DNA from: Vibrio neptunius
GTDB lineage: Bacteria; Pseudomonadota; Gammaproteobacteria; Enterobacterales; Vibrionaceae
Direction: 5' to 3'
Assembly (NCBI GenBank): GCA_019339365.1
Contig: CP079859.1
Coordinates: 2,418,001-2,482,000, forward strand
DNA: 64,000 bases
Both the position numbers and the translations under genes were made by a program. Below, one piece after another: positions 27,130 to 37,902 of this stretch (the stretch's first letter is position 1; each line of letters begins with the position of its first letter). The notes below the pieces were generated by a model. The model did not search any database and was not told where the DNA came from. It saw only the letters and a program-made list of their open reading frames with translations.

Positions 27130-27932
27130 GTGAAGTTAACGCATTTCAAACATCAAATCCGCCGTGGACCGGACTACCGACATGGCGAACCTGCAACGTT
27201 TCAGGACATCCAACACACCTTTGAGATGGGCAACCTACGAGTTGGCCGTTGGGTGACACAAGAAGAAAAAGCGCTTGCGGCCAATCTTATCTACGACTCT
27301 CTGGCGGACTTGGCCTATCTACTCGCCCTTCCCCCCATGCCATTGGCCTGCGCGGTACGTTGAACTTCGCCTTTGGCACTGGCGGACGTCAGGGGGTGCA
27401 AGCCCACTACGATCCTTACCGACGTGAGCTTGCCTTAGCCAAGAATGCCGGCGCGGGCGCGTTAGCGCATGAATTTTGGCACGCCTTCGACCATTATATT
27501 GCGGACAAGGCCTTTAACATTGATACATCAAAGTCGCACCCGAAGTTTGCCAGTGACTGTTGGCTCGAAGACCAACCACCGATCGCACACCCCCTCAATG
27601 ACAGACTGATGGCTCTGTTCTCCATCACCATGCTGAGTGAAGACACCCTCGACAAACACGACTATGTCACACGAAGTGTTCACGCTGATCGCGCATTAGC
27701 CCAACGGTATTTTTCTGCGCCTACTGAGATGATGGCCCGTGCGTTTGAGTCGGCGATTGAATCGTGTGCTGAAATTAACAATGCCTACCTAGTGGCTGGA
27801 ACCACCAATAAGGATGTGCTGCCCGTGTATCCTGACTTCAGACATCGTCAGACTATCTATCAGGGATTACAAGCCTATTTTACGCAACTCGGGGGGCGCT
27901 CAGCCGCTGACCATATTGCGCTGAGAGTATAA
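27130..27932 (+). pseudogene. CLCA_X-family putative metalloprotein, frameshifted
   Basis: A conserved protein of about 267 residues, split by one base. The N-terminal frame (GTG 27130) carries RRGPDYRHGEPATFQDI and RVGRWVTQEEKALAANLIYDSLADL. The second carries LRGTLNFAFGTGGRQG, LALAKNAGAGALAHEFWHAFDHYI and FSAPTEMMARAFES. One C added to the C6 run at 27331-27336 gives a continuous protein. AHEFWHAFDHY holds an HExxH zinc site. It matches what I remember as the CLCA_X family, common in Vibrio. Function unknown. Confidence 0.72.
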
Positions 27933-28460
27933 ACGTCTCAGTGAGGCGCCAGCAAAAAGGGACGAGATTGGTCTAACCATCCGATTTGCCCGCTATTGTG
28001 GGTTTGGTGCATAAAACCGGTAGTAAGCCAATACGTTACTGAGCAAAAACAAGACTGCTATCACCACAGTATTTTGAGACATATCCAGATAATCGTGACG
28101 ACACCAAACTGTGACCAATCTGGCTATTTGAGAGAGCTCGAGGATACTGCTCTTCTGCGTAGTTATTGATCGCGCACGCCCATCTCTCTCACATAAAGTG
28201 AACCCGATCAGGGCACATTGGGGCCCCCTCTCGCCTTTCGTGATTAACGCTTAAATTATGAACAAAAAACACACAAATTGATTGGTATTCATGCAAAATA
28301 AGAAACATGTTGAACACAAAGACACGCCCCCTGTCTCTTAAGTTCATAACCTCTGCAACCATAACAAACCCTGTGCCAGCGCGTTTCGGCGAAGTGGCCT
28401 GAGGATAATATGCAGCGTGTTCGACAGCCTATATCCAATAACTTTATGAATGAGAGAACT
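27933..28460. other. Non-coding stretch upstream of the amylase gene
   Basis: About 530 bases with no supported gene. The last 200 bases are AT-rich and should hold the amylase promoter; I could not pick out a convincing CRP or MalT site. Confidence 0.4.
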
Positions 28461-30446
28461 ATGAAAAAAACAACCTTTATAGCACTGGCTGTGAGCTCAG
28501 GTCTTGCTCTCAGCACAGTGACCCATGCTGCCACCCCAAAAACTGCTTTTGTTCACCTGTTCGAATGGGGCTGGGAAGACATCGCCACAGAATGTGAAAC
28601 CTTTCTTGGGCCAAAAGGGTTCGCGGCGGTGCAAGTGTCACCACCGAACACAACGCTATCAGGCAACCAATGGTGGACACGTTATCAGCCAGTCAGTTAT
28701 GCGTTCAACAGCCGAAGCGGCGACCGTGCCCAGTTTCAAAGCATGGTTCAGCGCTGCAAAGCGGCTGGTGTCGATATCTATCTAGATGCCGTGATTAACC
28801 ATATGGCGGCTTGGAACCGCTCGTTTCCGGATGTACCCTACAGCAGTAACGACTTCCATACTTGTACCGGTAGCGATATTGACTACAGCAACCGCTGGCA
28901 AGTGCAAAACTGTGATTTGGTCGGTCTCAATGATTTGAAAACGGAGTCGGAATATGTCCGCCAAAAGATAGCCGACTACATGAATGACGCCATTAGTATG
29001 GGGGTCGCGGGTTTTCGTATTGATGCGGCCAAACATATCCCTGCCAGCGATATTGAGGCAATAAAGAACAAGCTCAACGGCAATCCCTATCTATTTCAAG
29101 AAGTTATTGGAGCCGCCTCCGAGCCAGTTAAACCATCCGAGTACGCGCACATTGGTCAGGTGACCGAATTTGATTTTGCACGACGCGTTGGGCCAGCATT
29201 TAGAAATAGCAACATCGCGAGCCTTCGTCATATCGGACAACAGCTCGAGCTATCAAGTGATACTGCCGTCACCTTCGTGACCAACCACGATGAAGAAAGA
29301 CACAACCCTAATGGTCCTATCTGGCATGGTGTATCAGGCAATGGGTATTACTTAGCCAATATCTTCACACTGGCTTACCCCTATGGTTATCCGAAAGTGA
29401 TGTCGGGCTACTTCTTTGGAGGAGATTTTGATGCAGGCCCACCAAGTCAGGGGGTGCATAGCGGTGATGCTTGTGGTTTCAACGGCGGAAGTTGGGTCTG
29501 TGAACACCAATGGCGAGGTATCGCCAACATGGTCGCATTTCGAAACCACACAGCGGCAGAATGGAAAGTGACCGATTGGTGGCAAAACGGCAACGACCAG
29601 ATTGCCTTTGGGCGTGGAGGTCTTGGCTACGTGGTGATCAACAAACGCCATGACAGCCCTCTGTCTCAACGTTTGTACACTGGCCTCCCTGACAATGTCT
29701 ACTGCAACATCATTGATGCGGACTACAACCAACAGACTGGACAGTGTTTAGGTGCACCAGATGCGAAAGGGCCAACAACGATAACCGTCAGCGGTGGCTA
29801 TGCAGACTTCTCAGTTGCTGGCGATCACGCTGCTGCTCTTCATGTAGGCGCAGTGGTAGGAAATACCTGTACAGACTGTGATCCGGACACAGACCCCGAT
29901 CCCGTTACTGAGCAGGAGATCTGTTTTGATAACGCCCAACACTTTGCGTCGCCAACGCTTTACTATTGGAATGTCAGCGCAGACTCGACTATCGACAACG
30001 CAACATGGCCAGGAGTTGTGATGCAGCGTAAAAACGGCGTGTATTGCCACGACTTCGGTCAACCCATCAGTCGTGCTCAGGTTATCTTTAGTGATCAGGG
30101 GGCGCAACAAACGGACGATCTGACAGCATCTCAAGGAGCATTCTGCTATGCTTCCGGCAGCTGGGTATCGCTCAGTCAGTGTAGCCAAGCTGGCAATGAT
30201 GTGTGGTATTTTCGTGGCACTCCCAACCAATGGGGCCTCACTCAATTAAGCTACGATGCCGCCACCCAGAAGTATGTCACGATCCAGTCATTCAGTGGAG
30301 AGGAGAGTCCGGCCCGTTTTAAAATTGATAACGGTAGTTGGACAGACGCATACCCTAGCACTGATTACCTTGTCAGCGATCACACCTCCTACCGGATTTC
30401 ATTCGATAGCGACACCAAAGTGATCACCGTCACCGAGCAGAACTGA
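28461..30446 (+). CDS. Secreted GH13 alpha-amylase with C-terminal starch-binding modules
   Basis: A 661-residue extracellular amylase. The signal peptide MKKTTFIALAVSSGLALS ends at ATHA-A. The GH13 regions are all present: DAVINH (I), GFRIDAAKH with the nucleophile Asp (II), FQEVI with the acid/base Glu (III), and FVTNHDEERH with the third Asp (IV). After a DPDTDPDP linker come a module starting CFDNAQHFASPTLYYWN (CBM26-like) and a last module WYFRGTPNQWG (common in Vibrio amylases). The ATG at 28461 is chosen because it starts the signal peptide. A terminator follows directly. Confidence 0.95.
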   Translation: MKKTTFIALAVSSGLALSTVTHAATPKTAFVHLFEWGWEDIATECETFLGPKGFAAVQVSPPNTTLSGNQWWTRYQPVSYAFNSRSGDRAQFQSMVQRCKAAGVDIYLDAVINHMAAWNRSFPDVPYSSNDFHTCTGSDIDYSNRWQVQNCDLVGLNDLKTESEYVRQKIADYMNDAISMGVAGFRIDAAKHIPASDIEAIKNKLNGNPYLFQEVIGAASEPVKPSEYAHIGQVTEFDFARRVGPAFRNSNIASLRHIGQQLELSSDTAVTFVTNHDEERHNPNGPIWHGVSGNGYYLANIFTLAYPYGYPKVMSGYFFGGDFDAGPPSQGVHSGDACGFNGGSWVCEHQWRGIANMVAFRNHTAAEWKVTDWWQNGNDQIAFGRGGLGYVVINKRHDSPLSQRLYTGLPDNVYCNIIDADYNQQTGQCLGAPDAKGPTTITVSGGYADFSVAGDHAAALHVGAVVGNTCTDCDPDTDPDPVTEQEICFDNAQHFASPTLYYWNVSADSTIDNATWPGVVMQRKNGVYCHDFGQPISRAQVIFSDQGAQQTDDLTASQGAFCYASGSWVSLSQCSQAGNDVWYFRGTPNQWGLTQLSYDAATQKYVTIQSFSGEESPARFKIDNGSWTDAYPSTDYLVSDHTSYRISFDSDTKVITVTEQN

Positions 30447-30456
30447 TCCACAACTG

Positions 30457-30484
30457 GGCTTCCGTTTACCAACAAACGGAAGCC
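30457..30484 (+). terminator. Rho-independent terminator of the amylase gene
   Basis: GGCTTCCGTTT pairs perfectly with AAACGGAAGCC (11 bp) around a 6-base loop, followed by TTTGTT, 10 bases after the amylase stop. Confidence 0.85.
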
Positions 30485-30624
30485 TTTGTTGGTTATATGA
30501 CAACTGGCCAGTTTCACTGTTACTCACGAGTCAAATCACGCAGTCAAGCTGACGACATGTACCAATCTAACAGGTGCAATGGTACCCTATGCTTTCGTCA
30601 TCACGCGGACAGCACTAACTTGCC

Positions 30625-31482
30625 ATGAACACCAGAACCGTGATCCCTAATGTTCAACTCAAGCTTGAACAACCTTGTCAAGCCATTGAGATTTCCGGTC
30701 AGCAAGAAGGCCCATTTCTTGAGCCTCATCGCCACGACTACTGGGAACTAGTGTGGTGCCAAGAAAACCAAGGCACACAGAGTATCGATTTCATTGAGTA
30801 TGATAATCGTCGCCACCGTTTCTTCACCATAGCACCGGGACAGGTACACTTCTCTGAATCTATGGGCAACAACGTCCGTTTGCTCGTGTTTGCATCGGGT
30901 TTAATCGACAACCAATCGCGCGGCACTCACTTGATCGACCAAGTGTTTAGACCCCATAGTGGCCAGCCTCCTTATATTGATTGCCACGAAGAAGCCCTTA
31001 TCTATTTGTCGCCGTTGTTCCATATGTTGAAAGAAGAGTGTAAACGCGACCAAGAGTTAATTGATCTGGGGTTGATCAGTGCCCTTATCGAAGGTTTTTT
31101 ACGCTATTTACTGCGCTACGCCAGTTTCAAAAACGAGCAAGGAAAACTTCGCGATCCGAGGATTAATCAATTATTCGCTCTCATCGAACAACACTATCGA
31201 ACGGAGAAAAAGTGCGCATTTTATGCCGATAAAATGGCTCTTACTAGTAAACGTCTCAACGAGCTCCTCAAAGCTGAGCGAGGCAAAACTTTGACACAAT
31301 TGATTCATGAGCGACTTATCCTTGAAGCTAACCGAGACTTGGCACATTCAACCAAGACCATCAAAACCATCGGCCTCGAATTGGGTTTTGAAGATCCAGC
31401 GTATTTTAGCCGCTTCTATCGTAAACAGAGGAAGGAGTCACCGGCCAAATTTAGACTAAGATGTTCAAATAATACAACATAA
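30625..31482 (+). CDS. AraC-family regulator
   Basis: A 285-residue regulator. The N-terminal part is a cupin-like sensor (EPHRHDYWELVW, FTIAPGQVHFSES). The C-terminal part has two helix-turn-helix motifs, FYADKMALTSKRLNELLKAERGKTLTQLI and IKTIGLELGFEDPAYFSRFYRKQRKESPAKFR. It lies just upstream of and in line with the MATE gene, which it may control. Inducer unknown. Confidence 0.93.
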   Translation: MNTRTVIPNVQLKLEQPCQAIEISGQQEGPFLEPHRHDYWELVWCQENQGTQSIDFIEYDNRRHRFFTIAPGQVHFSESMGNNVRLLVFASGLIDNQSRGTHLIDQVFRPHSGQPPYIDCHEEALIYLSPLFHMLKEECKRDQELIDLGLISALIEGFLRYLLRYASFKNEQGKLRDPRINQLFALIEQHYRTEKKCAFYADKMALTSKRLNELLKAERGKTLTQLIHERLILEANRDLAHSTKTIKTIGLELGFEDPAYFSRFYRKQRKESPAKFRLRCSNNTT

Positions 31483-31567
31483 AAGGCGTATCGTCCCTTA
31501 CCTGAATAAGAAGATGTACTGATAATACCCGTCCACGTATCCAACATTCTCGGGCACTTTGTACATT

Positions 31568-32914
31568 ATGACCATTGATCTAAAAACGAACCCAGTTTCC
31601 ACATCTTTCTATCAGTACCTCTGGCCAGCTCTCGCTGGCATGTTAATAAAGTCTCTGTTCATCATGGGCGATGCACTCGTGATCGGTATAGGGGTCGGAG
31701 CGGATGGATTGGGCGCGATCGCTCTCATAACCCCTCCTTTCGCACTGTTTACCGCCATTGCAATGATGGTTGGCATCGGTGGCGCAGCCAACATGTCGAT
31801 CGAACAAGGCGCAGGTAAGACACAATCCCAGCAAATCTGGTTTAACCAATCCCTATTGCTGGTTATCTGGCTCTCTGGCATTGCTGTGATTGGCGCCATG
31901 ATCTGGCTAGACGAACTGATTGCTCTCACTGGTGCATCGGGTCATATCGCGTACTTGGCCCATGAATATATGTCCGCCATGCTACCGTTTTTTGTGGTCT
32001 ACTCACTGGCTTGGGTGTTATCGAGTTTTGTCCGCAATGATACTAACCCCAAGTTGGCGACCTACGCTTTGGCGCTTGGAGCCATCGTCAATTTGATTCT
32101 CGATTACCTGTTTATCATCCCAATGAATATGGGTATGAAAGGCGCCGCTTATGGCACCGCCATTGCTCAAACTCTGATCGTCTTCATTCTTCTTAGTCAC
32201 TTCGTGCGACAACAAGGAACGCTAAAGCTTAACCTGCAAGGCATAGGAATCAGTAGAGCAAAAGCGATTATCAGTCTTGGTACTCCGACATTCTTTATAG
32301 AAGTGACTACCGCCATGACCATAGTGTTGTTTAACTACGTCCTGCTCACCCAATTTAGCGAACGTCATATCATCGCCTACGGCTTAACGACCAATATCGG
32401 TGTGTTCGCTCTGTTTACGATGGTGGGGATTGCTCAAGCTTGTCAGCCTATCATTAGCTTTAATCACGGCGCGAATCGTCCTGATCGCCTTCATGACATT
32501 TTGCTATTAGGAGGCAAAACTGCGATCGGAAGTGGTACTCTATTTTTGTTAGGTATCTGGCTGTTCGCTCCTGTGATTGCGTCGTTTTATTTAGGCAGCA
32601 CAAACGACTTACTTCCTCTTGCAACTAAATCCCTTACATTCTACTTCTTCGGCGTCCCACTCATGGGGCTGAATATGGTTATCGCCAATCTGTTCCAAGC
32701 CACTGCAAGGCCTAAACAGGCAACACTGATCTCGTTAAGCCGAGGCTTCGTATTTGTGCTGCTCGGCGTTTTCCTGCTGCCCGTGGTATTTCCTCACGAT
32801 GGCATATGGGCTAGCGTTCTGTTTGCTGAATCTATCACCGCTGTGGTCAGCCTATCCTTGTTATTCAAGTATTATCCGAATAGACGATGGTTTAATCGCT
32901 ATATGCATAGGTAA
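31568..32914 (+). CDS. MATE-family multidrug/cation efflux transporter
   Basis: A 448-residue membrane protein of 12 helices, with the MATE features WPALAGMLIKSLFIMGDALVIG, SFVRNDTNPKLATYALALGAIVNLILDYLFI and QACQPIISFNHGANR. These carriers exchange drugs for Na+ or H+. The ATG at 31568 is used; the open frame before it begins with TTG. It follows the AraC gene by 85 bases. Confidence 0.92.
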   Translation: MTIDLKTNPVSTSFYQYLWPALAGMLIKSLFIMGDALVIGIGVGADGLGAIALITPPFALFTAIAMMVGIGGAANMSIEQGAGKTQSQQIWFNQSLLLVIWLSGIAVIGAMIWLDELIALTGASGHIAYLAHEYMSAMLPFFVVYSLAWVLSSFVRNDTNPKLATYALALGAIVNLILDYLFIIPMNMGMKGAAYGTAIAQTLIVFILLSHFVRQQGTLKLNLQGIGISRAKAIISLGTPTFFIEVTTAMTIVLFNYVLLTQFSERHIIAYGLTTNIGVFALFTMVGIAQACQPIISFNHGANRPDRLHDILLLGGKTAIGSGTLFLLGIWLFAPVIASFYLGSTNDLLPLATKSLTFYFFGVPLMGLNMVIANLFQATARPKQATLISLSRGFVFVLLGVFLLPVVFPHDGIWASVLFAESITAVVSLSLLFKYYPNRRWFNRYMHR

Positions 32915-33123
32915 CACGGTCGAGTTGGTTATTTTCATTCCGTGCGTCATCGGGAAGACGTTGCTAAGCCTCGGCCAAATCGCAAGCTCTTAGATACCTT
33001 GCGTCGCCATGAACTGCACGCTTGTAGTGAAAAAATCCATTGCGTCACCATTTTTTGGGGACATTACTTTAATTTTATACATTTATTATGAAGGGGATTT
33101 AATAATATAACTAATTGAAACAC

Positions 33124-33981
33124 ATGGACAAATTAATTATCACCGCCGCAGTTAACGGCGGTATAACCCCAAGAAGTAAGCAACCCGCTATTCCACACAC
33201 CCCGAAGGAGATTGCTGACGCTGTCGTGCAATGCAGCCAAGCGGGGGCAAGTGTGGCACACATTCACGCTCGGGATGACGCCGGCCGGCCCAGCTACGAC
33301 CAATCGGTGTGGCGCGAAATCATAGAACGCATCCGCGAGCGTTCTGACATCCTTCTCAACCTTAGTACGTCGGGCTTAAACCTACCCCAAGATAGACCGG
33401 AAGAAGATGCTTGGAACCACCTCGAGTATCGTCCAGAAATCGCTTCTTTCAACTGCGGCTCGGTCAATCATGGTGATAAACCTTTCATTAATAGTCCCGC
33501 ATTGGCAAAAAAACTCGCGCTAGCACTTAAAGCCCATCAGGTCACACCGGAGATTGAAATCTACCATTCTGGTGTCATCCACGAAGCTGTCACGCTCCAG
33601 CAACAAGGTTACCTTGGCGAGAAATTAATGTTTGCCTTTGCGATGGGTATTCACGGTGGGGTACGCCCAACCTGCAAAGATTTGCTTCATCTGGTGGATA
33701 GCCTGCCAGCCAACAGTCTTTGGTCAGCCATCGGCATCGGTCAAGCACAGCTGCCGCTCAACACCTATTCGATTTTACTCGGCGGTCATGTGCGTACTGG
33801 TCTCGAGGACAACATCTATTATCGAAAAGGTGAACTCGCCACCAGCAACGCCCAGTTAGTCGACCGTATTGTCCGGCTATCTCACGAACTGGGCAGAGAT
33901 GTTGCCACCGTGGATGACGCCAAAACCCTACTAGGCCTCAGTAACACCCAAACCGCCCCTATCGCAGCGATGACAATTTAA
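33124..33981 (+). CDS. Beta-keto acid cleavage enzyme (BKACE, DUF849)
   Basis: A 285-residue zinc enzyme. The metal pair is His46-x-His48 in VAHIHARDD. Other family marks are NLSTSG, FNCGSVNHGD, IEIYHSGVIHEA, FAMGIHGG and GGHVRTGLEDNIYY. BKACE proteins such as Kce condense a beta-keto acid with acetyl-CoA to give acetoacetate and a new CoA ester. It begins a plus-strand block with an esterase and a thiolase, which fits beta-keto acid breakdown. The ATG at 33124 is three codons after an in-frame TTG; neither has a strong ribosome site. Confidence 0.93.
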   Translation: MDKLIITAAVNGGITPRSKQPAIPHTPKEIADAVVQCSQAGASVAHIHARDDAGRPSYDQSVWREIIERIRERSDILLNLSTSGLNLPQDRPEEDAWNHLEYRPEIASFNCGSVNHGDKPFINSPALAKKLALALKAHQVTPEIEIYHSGVIHEAVTLQQQGYLGEKLMFAFAMGIHGGVRPTCKDLLHLVDSLPANSLWSAIGIGQAQLPLNTYSILLGGHVRTGLEDNIYYRKGELATSNAQLVDRIVRLSHELGRDVATVDDAKTLLGLSNTQTAPIAAMTI

Positions 33982-33995
33982 CCAAAAGACAAGGA

Positions 33996-34682
33996 ATGAC
34001 GATTGTGTTACCCCTTCAAACTGACATTCACCCGTATACACTGAGCACAGCAGGGGCACCGTTGAGTGACGATAACCCTGTTGTGATCCTTTTGCATGGT
34101 CGCCGACAAACCGAAGACGATATGGCGAACCTGATTGATAAATTAGCTCTGACGGAAGCGACGTACTACCTACCAAGTGCACCAGAGACTACTTGGTATC
34201 CACGTGGATTCACTCGCGATCTCAACGACAACCAACCTCTGTTGGATCAAGGATTAGAGGTCATCGATCAGATCCTTCAAGCCATACTCTCACAAGGGGT
34301 CAAAAGGCAGCGGATCTGGATCATAGGCTTTTCTCAAGGTGCATGCATGGCCGCCGAGTTCGTTCGACGCGCGTTGCAACCATTGGGCGGTGCCATTGTG
34401 TACACTGGTGGCCTGTTTGGTCCAGAGTGTCCTGTGGCCTCCGCTCCGAAGCCGGTATTTGAAGGCATGCCTATGCTGCTATCAGGTAGTCACACTGATA
34501 CTTGGGTCCCCGCCGAACGCGTGACGCAAACGGCCACCTACTTTGGCCAACTCGGTGCACAGGTTCATCTTGAGATCGCGAGCGAACGCGCGCATCACGT
34601 CAGTCAAGCGGAAATCGAACTTGCCAGAGGCTTGATCACCGCGTGCTATGCGCCAGCAGATGAGGAGGTTGCCCATGTCTAA
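33996..34682 (+). CDS. Phospholipase/carboxylesterase-family alpha/beta hydrolase
   Basis: A 228-residue hydrolase. The triad is visible: Ser in GFSQGA, Asp in SHTDTWVP, His in ERAHHVS. The oxyanion region is LLHGRRQTEDDM. This is the YpfH/carboxylesterase 2 type that cleaves short acyl esters or thioesters. It starts 14 bases after the BKACE stop, and its end overlaps the thiolase start by 8 bases. Confidence 0.9.
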   Translation: MTIVLPLQTDIHPYTLSTAGAPLSDDNPVVILLHGRRQTEDDMANLIDKLALTEATYYLPSAPETTWYPRGFTRDLNDNQPLLDQGLEVIDQILQAILSQGVKRQRIWIIGFSQGACMAAEFVRRALQPLGGAIVYTGGLFGPECPVASAPKPVFEGMPMLLSGSHTDTWVPAERVTQTATYFGQLGAQVHLEIASERAHHVSQAEIELARGLITACYAPADEEVAHV

Positions 34683-35878
34683 TGCTTACCTGTGTGACTT
34701 CGTCAGAACCCCGATCGGTCGATATGCCGGCGCCTTATCCTCGATCCGAGCTGATGATCTCGCTGCGATTCCCTTAAAAGCACTCACTGAGCGTCATACC
34801 ACGGTCGATTGGCGCCGTGTCGACGATGTTATTTTTAGGCTGTGCGAATCAAGCAGGCGAAGATAACCGTAATGTGGCACGGATGAGTTTACTGCTTGCC
34901 GGACTGGACACTGAAGTACCGGGCTCTACCGTCAACCGACTATGTGCCTCTGGGATGGAAGCAGTATCCACGGCCGCGAGGGCCATTAAATCGGGCGAAG
35001 CCAACCTTATCATTGCCGGAGGAGTCGAATCTATGTCACGCGCTCCTTACGTAATGGGAAAAACCGATGCTCCGTTCGCACGCAACGCTGAACTCTATGA
35101 CACCACCATGGGTTGGCGTTTTATCAACGCTAAGCTAGAAGCGCAGTACGGCGCATGCACAATGCCAGAAACGGCAGAAAACCTTGCCATTAAATTTGGC
35201 ATCAGCCGACACGAGCAGGATCTATTTGCTCGCTCAAGTCAGACCAAATACGCGGCGGCGCAAGAACGCGGCTTCTTCTGCAACGAAATCGTGCCAATCG
35301 AGGTACAGCGTCGGCGTCAAGATCCGTTAGTGGTCGATACTGATGAACATCCTAGGCTATCTACTCTCGAGACTTTAGCCAAACTTAAACCCGTCGTGCA
35401 GGCACATGGCACTGTTACGGCGGGCAACGCATCTGGCATTAACGATGGAGCCGCAGCACTCTTAATTGCCTCAGAGTCAGCACTGAGCGAACACCAATTG
35501 ACGCCCAAGGCACGCATCGTCGCCACGGCCTGCGCGGGCGTAGAACCCAGCATAATGGGCTTTGGTCCAGCACCGGCGATAAAAAAGGTGTTGGAACTGA
35601 CTCAACTATCTCTTGACCAAATGGATGTGATTGAGCTCAACGAAGCCTTTGCATCTCAAGTGATCTCCGTGGTCAAACATTTAGGCATTAGTCCTGAAGA
35701 TCCACGCCTCAACCCCAATGGTGGCGCGATCGCACTCGGCCATCCTCTAGGCATGAGCGGGGCTCGGGTGATTGGAACGGCGATGAATCAGTTGGCCTCG
35801 CAAAAGGGAAGATATGCACTATGTAGTCTGTGTATCGGCGTCGGCCAAGGCATGGCCATGATCATCGAGCGCATCTGA
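34675..35878 (+). pseudogene. pcaF: Beta-ketoadipyl-CoA-type thiolase (PcaF/PaaJ-like), frameshifted
   Basis: Thiolase in two frames. Frame 1 from ATG 34675 (GAGGAGG upstream) reads MSNAYLCDFVRTPIGRYAGA to VDWRRVDDVI. Frame 2 continues GCANQAGEDNRNVARM and runs to the end with the acyl-Cys motif NRLCASGM, NEAFASQ, GGAIALGHPLGMSGAR and LCIGVGQG. Removing one T from the T5 run at 34832-34836 restores about 400 residues. The sequence is very close to the PcaF/PaaJ group, which cleaves 3-oxoadipyl-CoA to succinyl-CoA and acetyl-CoA. All catalytic residues are intact in the rejoined protein. Confidence 0.85.
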
Positions 35879-35959
35879 TTTTTGCTCTTATTCGGGCGAC
35901 GTCATGGCCTTGGAGCCTTTCGTCGCCTTTCTCATTACCCACATTAAGGAGTCACCTCT

Positions 35960-36984
35960 GTGGAATCTTCCTCCAGCTCTACCCCTCAACTAGGGATCAC
36001 CCAACGTCTTCGCCGTTTACGCACCACCCCGATCATGCGCACCATGGTTCGTGAACATGATGTACAACTGCGCGATTTAGTTTATCCACTCTTTATTGAA
36101 GAAAACCTCTCTTCTCCAGTGCCCATCACAGGCCTGCCAGGGTTAACAAGACTCCCTGAATCCAAGCTGGCCGATGAGATCAGGACACTGGATGCGTTGG
36201 GATCCGCTGCGTCATGCCATTTGGAGTCAGTCATCACAAAGATGACATCGGCAGCGACACTTGGCAGCGAGACGGCCTGCTCAGCCGTATGATTCGTACA
36301 ATTAAGTCAGCATGCCCAGACATGATGGTGATTCCTGATATTTGTTTCTGTGAGTATACGACGCACGGACATTGTGGAGCCATCACCGATCAGGACGTGG
36401 ACAATGACCAAACAGTGGCGAACCTAGTCAAGCAATGTGTTAATGCCGCAGAGGCTGGAGCCGATATGCTCGCTCCATCGTCAATGATGGATGGTCAGGT
36501 CGGGGCGATCCGTCGAGGTTTAGATGCCGCCGGGTTTAATAAGGTGGCGATCCTCGCGCACAGTGCGAAGTTTGCGTCGGCGTTTTATGGCCCATTTCGT
36601 CAAGCAGTGGAGTGTGAACTTCAGGGTGACCGACACACCTATCAACTCGACTATGCCAACGGACGTCAAGCTCTCAGTGAAGCCATTCTTGATGAGCAAG
36701 AAGGTGCTGACATCTTGATGGTGAAACCCGGCACCCCATACCTAGACGTCTTAGCTCAGTTGCGTTCTCAAACACGGCTTCCTCTGGCTGCCTATCAGGT
36801 CAGCGGAGAATACGCGGCCATTAAATGCTCATCACAAATGGGCGTCATCAACGAGCAGGAAGCGGTGTTGGAAACCCTAACCGGTTTTAAACGAGCTGGC
36901 GCTGATCTCATTGTCACTTACTTTGCCAAGCAGTTCGCGTTGTGGCAGCAAGCAGCACCAAGTACGATGCCAATAACGGAGTAA
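35960..36984 (+). pseudogene. hemB2: Delta-aminolevulinate dehydratase paralogue (HemB), frameshifted
   Basis: Porphobilinogen synthase of about 340 residues, split by one base. Frame 1 starts at GTG 35960 (AGGAG upstream): TQRLRRLRTTPIMRTMV to IRTLDALG. Frame 2 has MPFGVSHHKDDIGSD, the zinc site DICFCEYTTHGHCG, MDGQVGAIRRGLDAAGF, AHSAKFASAFYGPFR with one active Lys, and the Schiff-base segment DILMVKPGTPYLD. One G added to G3 at 36199-36201 joins them. It looks closer to the E. coli type than to the Vibrio HemB I remember, so I take it for an acquired second copy. It lies among catabolic genes, not haem genes. Confidence 0.85.
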
Positions 36985-36987
36985 GGC

Positions 36988-37879
36988 ATGAGCTTAAAAG
37001 ATTACACCCTATGCGTGCTCATCATGGCAATTTGGGGGCTAAATTTTTCTGTCGTCAAACTGGGGTTGGAAGCTCTAGACCCCATGTTGTTGACCGCATT
37101 GCGCTTTACTTTGGCAGCGATCCCAGCGGTCTTTTTTTGTTAAGAAACCTGACGTCCACTGGGGATACCTCGCGGCCTATGGTCTGACATTTTCAGTTGG
37201 GGTTTGGGGGCTATCTACTTGGGCAATCGGTGAGGGCTTATCTCCAGGTATGGCCGCTTTACTGATCCAAACCAACGTAGTGTTCGGTTTGGGGCTAGGC
37301 TGGTGGTTACTCAAAGAGTCAGTCAGTCCTCAACGTTCAATAGGAGCAGTGATCGCCTTGTGCGGTCTTACGCTCAGTTTGACGGTGACTGACGGCTCTG
37401 TCACTTCAGCAGGTGTAGGGCTGATTTTGATCGCAGCCTTATGTTGGTCGTTATCAGGGGTAATACTCAAGCGATCCCAAACGAAACAGGTGTTCGCCTT
37501 CAGTGTGTGGTCGATGCTTTTTGCCCCTTTACCGCTGTGTTTCCTGTCTTATCTTCAGGTGGGCACGCAAGGGCTAACTACATTAATAGACCATATGACA
37601 TTGTCTGGGGCCTTTTCCATTGTGTATCAGTCGTACTTCACCACCTTATTTGGCTACTGGATTTGGAATAAATTGGTGATGTCCTATCACCTATCACATG
37701 TTGCTCCATTTACACTTCTTGTGCCCCTGTTTGCCTTATTTGGTTCAAGTGTTTGGTTTGATGAGGTAATTACTACCCAAAAAGTGGTAAGCTGTAGCCT
37801 GATTGCCCTAGGGCTATTGATTGGCAGTCTCCCTGCCACCAAGTTCACCACGCTCGCTCAACGTCTGAGAAAAGCGTAG
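36988..37879 (+). pseudogene. EamA/DMT-family transporter, frameshifted
   Basis: A ten-helix drug/metabolite carrier (RhaT/YdcZ-like superfamily) in two frames. Frame 1 from ATG 36988: MSLKDYTLCVLIMAIWGLNFSVVKLG to AAIPAVFF. Frame 2: VKKPDVHWGYLAAYGLTFSVG, then the second EamA repeat to the C-terminus. Deleting one T from the T7 run at 37132-37138 gives about 296 residues. It starts 3 bases after the HemB stop and is probably part of the same transcript. YdeK/amino-acid-metabolite exporters are the closest general group. Confidence 0.75.
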
Positions 37880-37902
37880 ACCGACACGTACAACAAAGGA
37901 AG

